The notes under the pieces are model-generated. The model made no database searches and was not told where the DNA came from. It saw only the letters and a program-made list of their open reading frames with translations. From NCBI GenBank assembly GCA_031269245.1, contig JAISZL010000015.1, positions 1 to 60,120 on the forward strand: 60,120 bases of DNA, read 5' to 3'. The position numbers and the translations under genes are program-made. Shown here piece by piece: positions 48,825 through 57,293 of the stretch. Source of the DNA: Synergistaceae bacterium (GTDB lineage Bacteria; Synergistota; Synergistia; Synergistales; Synergistaceae). Every line of letters starts with the position of its first letter. Within the stretch, counting starts at the first letter, position 1.

Positions 48825-50366
48825 ATGAGCGGCCCCGATGGAATTGTAAGAATTTTCGACACGACCATGCGGGATGGCGAGCAGGCGTCGAGAATAAACC
48901 TCAACACCGGCGAGAAGATCCAGATAGCGCGCCAGCTGGAGCGGCTTGGCGTCGATATAATCGAGGCCGGTTTCCCGGCCGCCTCCCCCGGGGACTACGA
49001 CGCGGTGCTCAACGTGGCGAGGGAGGTGGAGACCCCCGTGGTGGCGGGGCTTGCCCGCACGAGGGAGCACGACATAACGGTCGCGGGCGATGCGCTCAAA
49101 GGCGCGGCGCACCCGCGCATACACGTCTTCATAGCGACCAGCCCCATCCACATGGAGTACAAGCTCAAGCTGACCCCAGCCGAGGTGCTGAGGGAGGTGG
49201 AGCGCGGCGTCTCGCTGGCTAAGGGCATCGTGGACGACGTGGAGTTCTCCGCCGAGGACGCGAGCCGCTCCGACATCGATTTTTTGACGGAGGTCTTCAC
49301 TTGCGCGATAGATCGCGGCGCCACGACCCTGAACATCCCCGATACGGTGGGGTACGCGATGCCCGCCGAGTTCGAGGAGTTCTGCCGGACCATCATAAAC
49401 CGGGTCGGCAGGGACGGCGTCGTCTGGTCAGTCCACTGCCACAACGACCTGGGGCTCGGCGTCGCGAACTCACTCGCTGCGGTCAGGGGCGGGGCGAGGC
49501 AGGTGGAGTGCACCATAAACGGTCTGGGCGAGCGAGCCGGCAACGCATCTATGGAGGAGATAGTGATGAGCCTTCGGACCAGGGCCGACCACTTCGGCGC
49601 CGACACGAGGATCGACACGACGAAGTTCTACGGCACGAGCAAGCTCGTCTCGCTCCTGACCGGCGTCTCGGTCCAGCCCAACAAGGCGATAGTGGGGATC
49701 AACGCGTTCTCCCACGAGGCGGGCATCCATCAGCATGGGATGCTCTGCAACAAGGCCACCTACGAGATAATGACGCCGGAGAGCGTCGGCGCCCCCGGAA
49801 CCGACCTCCATCTCGGCAAGCACTCCGGGCGCCACGCGTTCAACGAGCGCGTCGAGAAATTGGGCTACCAGCTTACGGACGAGCAGAGCAGAGCCGCGTT
49901 CGAGCTCTTCAAGGATCTGTGCGACAAGAAAAAGGACGTGTCGGACGGGGACATAGAGGCCCTTCTGATGGACAGGGTGGTGCAAGTGACCCCGGAGCGC
50001 AGGTACGAGCTGAAGGACTACACGGTGACGGTCGGCTCCGGCGGGAAACCGACGGCCTCCATAACCCTGTCCCACGGCGGCGCCGAGACGACTGAGGCGT
50101 CGGTAGGGAACGGCCCCGTTGACGCGGCTTACAAGGCGATACTGAAGATACTGGGCTTCTCGCCGGAGCTGGCGGAGTTCCGCATAAGGGCGACGAGCGA
50201 GCTGGCGGACGCCCTCGGCGAGGCGCGCGTGATCCTGCGCTACAAGGACATAAAGGCTCAGGGCAGGGGCGCCAGCACCGACATCATAGAGGCGACGATA
50301 AGTGCCTACGTGGAGGCCGTGAACCGCCTCTACTCGTTCGCCGCCGCCAAGGAGGTCGTCATTTAA
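48825..50366 (+). CDS. leuA: 2-isopropylmalate synthase
   Basis: This is a 513-residue LeuA type 1. The HMGL-like catalytic barrel has FDTTMRDGEQASRINL near the N terminus, CHNDLGLGVANSLAAV (metal-binding His pair region), GLGERAGNASMEEIVM and NAFSHEAGIHQHGM. The C-terminal regulatory domain (from about residue 390) contains TVTVGSGGKPTASITL and RYKDIKAQGRGASTDIIEA, which bind the feedback inhibitor leucine. It condenses acetyl-CoA with ketoisovalerate. The ATG at 48825 is two bases behind the ilvC stop; the open frame continues far upstream only because of codon bias. leuC starts directly after its stop. Confidence 0.95.
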   Translation: MSGPDGIVRIFDTTMRDGEQASRINLNTGEKIQIARQLERLGVDIIEAGFPAASPGDYDAVLNVAREVETPVVAGLARTREHDITVAGDALKGAAHPRIHVFIATSPIHMEYKLKLTPAEVLREVERGVSLAKGIVDDVEFSAEDASRSDIDFLTEVFTCAIDRGATTLNIPDTVGYAMPAEFEEFCRTIINRVGRDGVVWSVHCHNDLGLGVANSLAAVRGGARQVECTINGLGERAGNASMEEIVMSLRTRADHFGADTRIDTTKFYGTSKLVSLLTGVSVQPNKAIVGINAFSHEAGIHQHGMLCNKATYEIMTPESVGAPGTDLHLGKHSGRHAFNERVEKLGYQLTDEQSRAAFELFKDLCDKKKDVSDGDIEALLMDRVVQVTPERRYELKDYTVTVGSGGKPTASITLSHGGAETTEASVGNGPVDAAYKAILKILGFSPELAEFRIRATSELADALGEARVILRYKDIKAQGRGASTDIIEATISAYVEAVNRLYSFAAAKEVVI

Positions 50367-51668
50367 ATGACCGCGCCTAAGGACAATCCCGGAGGCGGTA
50401 TGACGCTGGCCGAGGCGATAATCGCGTCGCATACGGCGGATTCGGTGGCACCCGGCGCCGTCTGCCGGACCAGGGTCGACTTCGCCTTCGCCAACGACAT
50501 CACCGGGCCTCCCGCGATAGAGGAGTTCAGGAGGATGGGCGCCGTGCGCGTGTTCGACCCGGAGCGGTGCGCCATCATCCCGGACCACTTCACCCCAAAT
50601 AAGGACATAGCGTCCGCCGAGGGGGCTAAACGGGCTAGGGAGTTCGCGCGCGAGCAGGGGATGAAGTACTGGGAGGTCGGCCGCGTCGGCGTGGAGCACG
50701 CGTTCATACCGGAGACGGGCAACGCCCTTCCGGGGGAGATAATCATAGGCGCGGACAGCCATACCTGTACCTACGGCGCGCTCGGCGCGCTCGGCACCGG
50801 GATGGGGCAGACCGACCTCGCCGCCGTGTGGGCGCTGGGGGAGACGTGGCTTCGGGTGCCCGAGACGCTCAGGGTGATATTGCGCGGCGCGCCGTCCAGG
50901 TGGGTCGGCGGCAAGGATCTGATAATTCACCTGATCGGCGTGATCGGGGTGGAGGGCGCCCGCTACATGTCCATCGAGTTTCATGGGGACGCCGCGGCCA
51001 GCCTGCCGCAGGACGACCGCTTCACCATGTCCAACATGGCCATCGAGGCCGGCGCCAAGTGCGGGCTCTTCGTGCCCGACGAGACGACCATGACCTACGC
51101 CTCCGCGCGCGGCACGCGGGACTTCACGCCGGTATATCCCGGCGAGGGCGCGAGGTACGCCCGGACGGTCGAGATCGACGCGTCCTCGGTCGAGCCGACG
51201 GTGGCCCTGCCCCACCTTCCGGGCAACGCCCGGCGAGCCAGGGACTGCGCGCATCTGGAGATCGACCAGGTCTTCATAGGCAGCTGCACGAACGGGCGGT
51301 CGAGGGACATCGAGATAGCGGCTGATATGCTCGCGGGCCGGACGGTCCACGAGAGGGTGAGGCTGATTGTCATCCCCGCCTCCTACGAAGTTTACAACGA
51401 GGCCCTGGAGCGCGGGTGGCTCAGGATATTCTCGGAGGCGGGCGCCGCCGTCTGCACCCCGACGTGCGGGCCGTGCATGGGCGGGCACCTTGGCATACTC
51501 GCCGCCGGGGAGCGGGCCGTCTCGACCAGCAACCGCAACTTCGTCGGCAGGATGGGACACAAGGAGAGCGAGATAATACTGGCGTCCCCGGCGGTCGCCG
51601 CGGCGAGCGCCATACTGGGCAGGGTCGCCGATCCTCGCGAGGTCTCCGGCGACACCCGCCCTTCGTGA
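50367..51668 (+). CDS. leuC: 3-isopropylmalate dehydratase large subunit
   Basis: This 433-residue aconitase-family subunit has the length of the bacterial/archaeal LeuC2 (homoaconitase-like) type. Visible features are IIPDHFTPNKDIASA, GADSHTCTYGALGALGTGMGQTDLAAVWALGETW, IGSCTNGRSRDIEIAADML and the cluster cysteines CTPTCGPCMGGHLG. Together with SHTCT these supply the three Cys ligands of the 4Fe-4S cluster. With LeuD it isomerises 2- to 3-isopropylmalate. The ATG directly abuts the leuA stop. Confidence 0.95.
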   Translation: MTAPKDNPGGGMTLAEAIIASHTADSVAPGAVCRTRVDFAFANDITGPPAIEEFRRMGAVRVFDPERCAIIPDHFTPNKDIASAEGAKRAREFAREQGMKYWEVGRVGVEHAFIPETGNALPGEIIIGADSHTCTYGALGALGTGMGQTDLAAVWALGETWLRVPETLRVILRGAPSRWVGGKDLIIHLIGVIGVEGARYMSIEFHGDAAASLPQDDRFTMSNMAIEAGAKCGLFVPDETTMTYASARGTRDFTPVYPGEGARYARTVEIDASSVEPTVALPHLPGNARRARDCAHLEIDQVFIGSCTNGRSRDIEIAADMLAGRTVHERVRLIVIPASYEVYNEALERGWLRIFSEAGAAVCTPTCGPCMGGHLGILAAGERAVSTSNRNFVGRMGHKESEIILASPAVAAASAILGRVADPREVSGDTRPS

Positions 51669-51694
51669 GGCGTGAGAGGGAGGTTTTAGGCTAA

Positions 51695-52212
<518 letters not shown>

Positions 52213-52216
<4 letters not shown>

Positions 52217-53361
52217 TCGAGAAAACGGCCGGGGATAAGAAAAAGTTCAGCATAGCCGTCATAAATGGCGACGGCATAGGCCCGGAGGTCATGTCCGAGG
52301 CACGGGCGATAGCGTCGGCCGCCGCGTCGCGGGAGGGCGCGTCCCTCGAGTGGTCCGACTACCCCTTCGGGGCGTCCCATTACCTCATGACCGGCGAGAT
52401 CCTGCCGGAGTCGGCGATACGGGAGATCGGACAGCACGACGCGATGATGCTGGGCGCGATAGGCGACCCAGCCGTCAAGCCCGGAATCCTGGAGCGGGGC
52501 ATCCTGCTCGCGCTGAGGTTCGTGTTCGACCAGTACGTCAACCTGCGCCCGGCCGTGTCATACCCTAACGTCCCCGTCCCCGTGCCCTCCGGCGGCCCCA
52601 TCGACTCGGTGGTGGTGAGGGAGAACACCGAGGACCTGTACATGGGCTTGGGCAGTGTCTCGGAGGACGGTCTCCTCGAATCGCCCTTGGACCTGGAGCG
52701 CGGGGGATACTCCCTGAGAGGACACTTGAGCCTGTCGGTGTCGCCCCGCATGGGGTTTGCCGCGCAGGTGGCCCTGAACACGCGCCACGGGACGGAGCGG
52801 ATAGCGCGCTACGCGTGCGAGACGGCGCGGAGGCGCGGTGAGGACAGGGTGACGATAGTCACGAAGTCCAACGCGGCGCCGGCGCTTTACGGCTTTTTCG
52901 AGGACACGGCGAAGAGCGTGATAGAGTCCGAGTTCCCTGGAATCGAGTGGAGCACGGTGAACGTAGACGCGCTCTGCTACCACCTCGTCCGCAACCCCTC
53001 CGCTTACGGGGTGCTGCTCTGCCCCAACCTGTTCGGCGACATCGTGAGCGACCTTCAGGCCGGGCTGGCCGGCGGGCTGGGCACCGCCGCCGGGGGCAAC
53101 ATCGGCGGCGGGCTCTCGATGTTCGAGCCAGTCCACGGCTCGGCGCCCGACATCGCGGGCACCGGCAGGGCGAACCCGATAGCCGCCATTCTGTCGGGCG
53201 CGCTCATGCTGAGGCACTTGAGCCTGGAGGGGGCGGCGGTCGCCGTGGAGCGGGCCGTCAGGACCTACCTGGAGGGCGCGTCCAGCGATGAGAGGCCGTT
53301 CGAGTTCGGCGGGTCCGCGTCCTGCGGGCAGGTCGGCGCGGCCGTGATGAAAAATATTTGA
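52213..53361 (+). CDS. leuB: 3-isopropylmalate dehydrogenase (LeuB-type decarboxylating dehydrogenase)
   Basis: This is a 382-residue member of the isocitrate/isopropylmalate dehydrogenase family. The NAD and substrate segments are [76 protein letters not shown] and [25 protein letters not shown]. The loop reads RENTEDLY, which is more like isocitrate or homoisocitrate dehydrogenases than the RELTGGIY of classical LeuB. The leu operon context makes 3-isopropylmalate the likely substrate, although wider specificity is possible. The ATG at 52213 overlaps the leuD stop; a GTG at 52204 is an alternative. Confidence 0.88.
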
Positions 53362-53383
53362 AAGAAGGCGGGTGGGTATAAAG

Positions 53384-55063
53384 ATGGAGCTGACGGGGGC
53401 ACAGATTGTCATGAAGTCGTTGGAGGACGAGGGAGTCGAGACCGTGTTCGGGCTGCCCGGCGGTCAGGTCATCCCCCTCTACGACGCGATTTACGATTCT
53501 CCAATAAACCACGTCCTCGTTCGCCACGAACAGGCGGCCGCCCACGCGGCGGACGGGTTTTCCAGGGCAGGGGAGGGTGTCGGGGTGTGCATAGCGACGT
53601 CCGGCCCGGGAGCCACGAACCTCGTGACCGGCATAGCGACGGCCTGCATGGACTCGTCTCCGATGGTGGCGATAACGGGCCAGGTGGCGACCTCCGCCAT
53701 AGGCACGGACGCCTTTCAGGAGGCGCATATATTGGGCATAACGCTCCCTGTGGTCAAACACAGTATGCAGGTGCGCACGCCTGAGGACATTCCCCAGATC
53801 TTGAGGGACGCGTTCTTCATCGCGTCGACGGGACGCCCCGGCCCGGTCGTGGTCGATCTGCCGTCCGACGTGCAGAAGTCTCGCGGCGAGTACAGGCGCC
53901 CCAAGGGCTCATGCCTTGGCTACCCCGGATATTCCGCCGAGCTGCCGGAGGACCTGCGGCGCGCGGACGAGGCGATTGACGCCATAAGGAGGGCCAAGCG
54001 CCCTGTTTTGATCGCGGGCAACGGGGTCAACGTGTCGCGCGCATACGATCAGCTGAGGGAGTTTTCGGAAAAGCTGGAGGTGCCGGTCGCCACGTCGCTG
54101 CTGGGCAAGGGGACCATCGGCGCGGACCACCCCAACCACATCGGGATGATGGGGATGCACGGGGTCGCCGCCGCTAACAGGGCGATCATGAACGCGGACC
54201 TGGTAATCGCCGTCGGCTCGCGTTTCAGCGACAGGAGCACCGGCAAGCAGGCGGAGTTCGCCCTCGCGTCGAAGGTCATACACATCGACGTTGACAGCGC
54301 GGAGATTCGCAAGAACATTGACGCTGGCATTTGGCTCATCGGAGACGCGGGCAGGGTGCTGCGGCTGCTGATGGACGAGGCCGGGGGACACGACTCCGCG
54401 GCCCGCCGCGCGTGGCTGGACGGCATACGCGTCATGGACGCGGCCGAGCCCCTCGCGCGCGACGCTTCCGACGGCCGTCTGCACGCGTGGCGGATATTGG
54501 ACGCCATCGACGGCGCGACGTCGGGCGACGCCACGATCGTCACCGAGGTCGGCCAGCACCAGATGTGGACGGCGTTGTACCACAGGGCCCTGCGCCCGAG
54601 GCGCTTCATAACGTCCGGCGGCCTGGGCACGATGGGATTTGGCATCCCGGCGTCCATCGGCGCTCACTTCGCGCGTCCCGGCGAGCCCGTGATATGCGTG
54701 GCGGGCGACGGCAGCGCCATGATGAACATACAGGAGCTCGACACGTACGCCAGATACAATCTGCCGATAAAGGTCATGATATTCGACAACAACTGTCTCG
54801 GCATGGTGAAGCAGTGGCAGGAGCTGTTCTACGAGAGGCGTTTCTCGAACACCCTCTACACACGCTGCCCCGATTTCGTGAAGATCGCGGAGGGCATGGG
54901 CGTGGAGGCGTTCGCGGTGGAGAGCCCCGACGGCCTCGAACGGTCCGTAGAGCGCGCGCTCGAGATCCCAGGCCCAGCGCTCGTGCACTTCAAGATACCT
55001 CAGAGCGACAACGTGTACCCGATGGTCCCGGCGGGCGAGTCGCTCCGCAACATGATCCTCTGA
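53384..55063 (+). CDS. ilvB: Acetolactate synthase large (catalytic) subunit
   Basis: This is a 559-residue ThDP enzyme. The N-terminal domain has FGLPGGQVIPLYDAI, the catalytic Glu in VRHEQAAAHAADGFSRA, and SGPGATNLVTGIA. The C-terminal ThDP-binding motif is VAGDGSAMMNIQELDT ending in DNNCLGMVKQWQE. It condenses two pyruvates, or pyruvate and 2-ketobutyrate, into acetohydroxy acids. The ATG at 53384 follows AAGGCGGG (a GTG at 53372 overlaps that site). It ends the operon and lies six genes away from its regulatory subunit ilvN. Its TGA overlaps the first base of a dispersed repeat. Confidence 0.94.
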   Translation: MELTGAQIVMKSLEDEGVETVFGLPGGQVIPLYDAIYDSPINHVLVRHEQAAAHAADGFSRAGEGVGVCIATSGPGATNLVTGIATACMDSSPMVAITGQVATSAIGTDAFQEAHILGITLPVVKHSMQVRTPEDIPQILRDAFFIASTGRPGPVVVDLPSDVQKSRGEYRRPKGSCLGYPGYSAELPEDLRRADEAIDAIRRAKRPVLIAGNGVNVSRAYDQLREFSEKLEVPVATSLLGKGTIGADHPNHIGMMGMHGVAAANRAIMNADLVIAVGSRFSDRSTGKQAEFALASKVIHIDVDSAEIRKNIDAGIWLIGDAGRVLRLLMDEAGGHDSAARRAWLDGIRVMDAAEPLARDASDGRLHAWRILDAIDGATSGDATIVTEVGQHQMWTALYHRALRPRRFITSGGLGTMGFGIPASIGAHFARPGEPVICVAGDGSAMMNIQELDTYARYNLPIKVMIFDNNCLGMVKQWQELFYERRFSNTLYTRCPDFVKIAEGMGVEAFAVESPDGLERSVERALEIPGPALVHFKIPQSDNVYPMVPAGESLRNMIL

Positions 55064-55143
55064 TGCCAATTCGCGATCAACAGGTTGTTTTTGATGCGGC
55101 TCCAGCGGTTATCCAAACCTGTTTTAACGCCTCACCCTTAAAT
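55063..55143 (-). repeat. Truncated ~101-bp dispersed repeat at the ilvB stop
   Basis: ATGCCAATTCGCGATCAACA begins at the last base of the ilvB stop codon and continues through TTGATGCGGCTCCAGCGG and CCTGTTTTAACGCCTCACCCTT. The last 20 or so bases of the element, including the terminal repeat, are missing. The TTGATGCGGCTCCAGCGG segment matches the inverse of 14433-14534 exactly. Confidence 0.7.
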
Positions 55144-55171
55144 ATCGCGGCGGCCGGCATAGGGGTGACGC

Positions 55172-55209
55172 GCGGCGCGCATACCGCGAAACGCGCGCCG
55201 CTTGTTTGG
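55172..55209 (+). terminator. Possible terminator of the ilv-leu operon
   Basis: GCGGCGCGC (55172-55180) pairs perfectly with GCGCGCCGC (55193-55201), followed by TTGTTTGG. The T-run is interrupted, so efficiency is uncertain. The opposite strand gene ends shortly after. Confidence 0.5.
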
Positions 55210-55223
55210 CGTGACCGATGGCG

Positions 55224-56168
55224 CTATTCCCCTTTTTCGCGGCGCGCCCGATTGCCGGGGATGTCGGCTGACGCGTTCCTGGCTATGCGCGCCCTGGAGA
55301 TATACAGCGCCTCCGGGCTGTCCGCGAACTGACTCTCGATAAAATTGGCTATGGCGCGGCGCTCGCCGTGCGGCGCGAAGCGGCGATCCATACCGTCCGC
55401 GACCGCGCTCAGCATCTTCAGGCAGCAGCGGTACTCGCCGTGCCTCAGAGCCCGCGTCTGTTCCCGCCGTATAACGCCGTTCGACGAGGTCTTCCCGCCG
55501 TCCGGCAGGGGGATTTCAGAGGAGAACAGCTCGCCTCCCAGGTCGTTCAACACGCGTATACGGTTGGCGAGACAGCGGTTCTCGATGGCGGAGCCGACGG
55601 CCCTCATGAACCGCAGCGAGTCCCTGTGCCATTCCTCGACGGGGATGAACGCCATGCCGTGTGTCCCCTTCAGCCGCTCGTACTCGTATGCGGCACGCGC
55701 CGCGCTCAACTTGCCGGGGACGGCCAGCATGACCGTCTCGGTGCGGTATCCTTTTCTCCTCATTATCTTGAGCATGTCCGGCGCGGTGATTTCGTTGATG
55801 CACTTCGGGAGCCAGAGGATGTTCCTGCCGGCAGAGGCGAGCATCTTTACGCAGCACCGCTCCAGCAGGCGGATGTCTTTCAACGCCTCCTTGGTCTCCG
55901 AGTAGAGGCGCTTCGTCAGGAGATCCGGCGCAAGTTCGTGGAGGCACCTGAAATCCTCCTCGCAGACGACGGCGGGGCGGCGCCATCTCCCCGTACCGTC
56001 CGTGAAATACTCCCTCTGGAGCCTCGCGGAGGCCCTTAGCTGCCCGGCGCCGAGCTGGCCTATCAGCACGAGAGCCCTCGGGCCGCTCCCCGGCGCGGCC
56101 TCCTCGCTCGCGGCGAGGCCTCCGGCCATCGTCCTCCTCGCCAGCGCTTTTATCTCCAGCTTGTTCAT
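55224..56168 (-). CDS. Zeta-toxin-like kinase with altered P-loop
   Basis: This 314-residue protein resembles zeta/PezT toxins, which phosphorylate UDP-N-acetylglucosamine and stop cell wall synthesis. Visible are ALVLIGQLGAGQLRASARL where a P-loop is expected, VVCEEDFRCLHELAPDLL (the DxxRxxHP-like substrate Asp region), and KIMRRKGYRTETVMLAVPGKLSAARAAYEYERLKG, the zeta core. The Walker lysine position is Gln (GAGQL for GAGKS/T), and the EGT motif reads LWLPKC, so kinase activity is doubtful. It starts directly after the stop of a 75-residue protein, the usual antitoxin-toxin order. The C-terminal third (from about residue 210) is of unknown type. Confidence 0.65.
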   Translation of the reverse strand: MNKLEIKALARRTMAGGLAASEEAAPGSGPRALVLIGQLGAGQLRASARLQREYFTDGTGRWRRPAVVCEEDFRCLHELAPDLLTKRLYSETKEALKDIRLLERCCVKMLASAGRNILWLPKCINEITAPDMLKIMRRKGYRTETVMLAVPGKLSAARAAYEYERLKGTHGMAFIPVEEWHRDSLRFMRAVGSAIENRCLANRIRVLNDLGGELFSSEIPLPDGGKTSSNGVIRREQTRALRHGEYRCCLKMLSAVADGMDRRFAPHGERRAIANFIESQFADSPEALYISRARIARNASADIPGNRARREKGE

Positions 56169-56396
56169 CTACATCCGGCGCCCGCCTTTGAATGTCAGGT
56201 AAAGCTCCCGGAGCCGATGCGCCGCGCCGGCGTCCCCGAAATAAACCCTGTCGCGGAGATCCCATAGCTCGGCGTCCAGTGCGCCGCGCCCGGCCTGGAA
56301 TTTGCCGGCGAGCATGACGCCGGCCAGCAGCTTTGCCTCGGCCATCTCCAGCTCCGCCCTGAACGTTTCGAATAGCGGTCCGTCCATGTGAACCAC
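56169..56396 (-). CDS. Small protein upstream of the zeta-like gene (antitoxin candidate)
   Basis: This is a 75-residue, probably all-helical protein (FRAELEMAEAKLLAGVML, LDAELWDLRDRVYFG, LRELYLTFKGG). Its stop codon directly abuts the ATG of the zeta-like gene, so the two are co-transcribed. By position and size it could be an antitoxin of epsilon type, but no sequence match to the epsilon family is evident. The start may be the GTG at 56396 or the ATG at 56387. Confidence 0.5.
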   Translation of the reverse strand: MVHMDGPLFETFRAELEMAEAKLLAGVMLAGKFQAGRGALDAELWDLRDRVYFGDAGAAHRLRELYLTFKGGRRM

Positions 56397-56403
56397 GCGC
56401 CTT

Positions 56404-57127
56404 TCACGAGAAGATGATGGGAAATATGAAGCGGGTCTCGGAGTCCGAGCCCTTGAACGGAAATTCCTTGAGGATGTCGTTTAACAGATTGACCGCCATG
56501 TACTCAAACGCCTTAAAAGATCGGACGCGGCCGATGCTCCCCGCTTCGCGCCGGGTTTCCGCGCAGCATGTCGAGCCAGCCGAAGATCGCCTTCTTGGAG
56601 GAGAGGAAATATTCGGTCATCCTCTTCTCCAATGCCTGGCCGGCGACGTCCGAAGAGGGTTCGAAGGCGCGCTGGAACGCGCTGCGCTCGAATTCCACGC
56701 CTCCGTCCAGCGGGCCGTGTGACGCGCTGTGCTCCAGGTAGGCGTTCGTAAAGCCCGTGTACTTTCCGTGAATCTCATTAAACAGCTCGATCTTCCGCCT
56801 GTCCCCGGCACAGTGACGCTGTGTAATTGAATTCAAGCGCTCGCGATACACGTGGGGGTTGTCGGATTCCCTCGCCGCCTCGAACAGTTTGTAGTCGATC
56901 CAGAAGAGAAAGAGCCCCTTCAGCGCGGCGTAGCACGTGCGGAACCTCTCCGCCGCCCTCTCCCCGGACTTGCCGAGAACCCGCTCCGCGCGCATCGGCC
57001 ACATCCCCGCAATCTTCACGGGTTTCCGCCGAGGCAGACGCAACCCTAAGCAACCCTCCAGAAAAGCGATCTCCTCGTCCGAGTCGCCGGACAGATACGC
57101 GTTGAAAGCCGCTTCCACCATATCCAT
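56404..57127 (-). pseudogene. Unknown helical protein gene with probable frameshift
   Basis: An intact frame of 204 codons (56513-57127) starts with MDMVEAAFNAYLSGDSDEEI and includes RFRTCYAALKGLFLFWIDYKLFE. Its last 15 or so residues (SGEHRPRPIF) look abnormal. If one G of the GGGG tract at 56539-56542 is removed, the frame continues for about 45 residues as SIGRVRSFKAFEYMAVNLLN, then DILKEFPFKGSDSETRFIFP, and stops at 56404-56406, just ahead of the next gene. That suggests a frameshift mutation, a sequencing error, or programmed shifting. I do not recognise the protein. It lies at the head of the zeta-like cluster. Confidence 0.5.
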
Positions 57128-57154
57128 TATCTATCAACCGCCTCCATTTACCCG

Positions 57155-57210
57155 CAAACCACGGGCTATGCCCGCACCCGGCAGGGAACTTAGTTCCCCG
57201 CACCCTTTTT
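57155..57210 (-). repeat. GC-rich double-hairpin repeat, copy 3
   Basis: On the minus strand it reads AAAAAGGGTGCGGGGAACT, then AGTTCCCTGCCGGGTGCGGGCATAGCCCGTGGTTTG, the same design as the copies at 36659 and 43743 with compensating changes in the first stem. It lies between the surface protein gene and the zeta-like cluster. Confidence 0.65.
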
Positions 57211-57293
57211 CGGGCAGAGCCCGTGGCGCTGTTCAAACGCGGCGAGGCGGCCGCTATGGCCGCCCCTTCCGCGAATCACGCGGATGCTCCGCG

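Noticed and set aside
49470-51560. Nearly 700-codon minus-strand frame across leuA and leuC
   Set aside because: Antisense to two genes with intact catalytic motifs; composition is typical of shadow frames.
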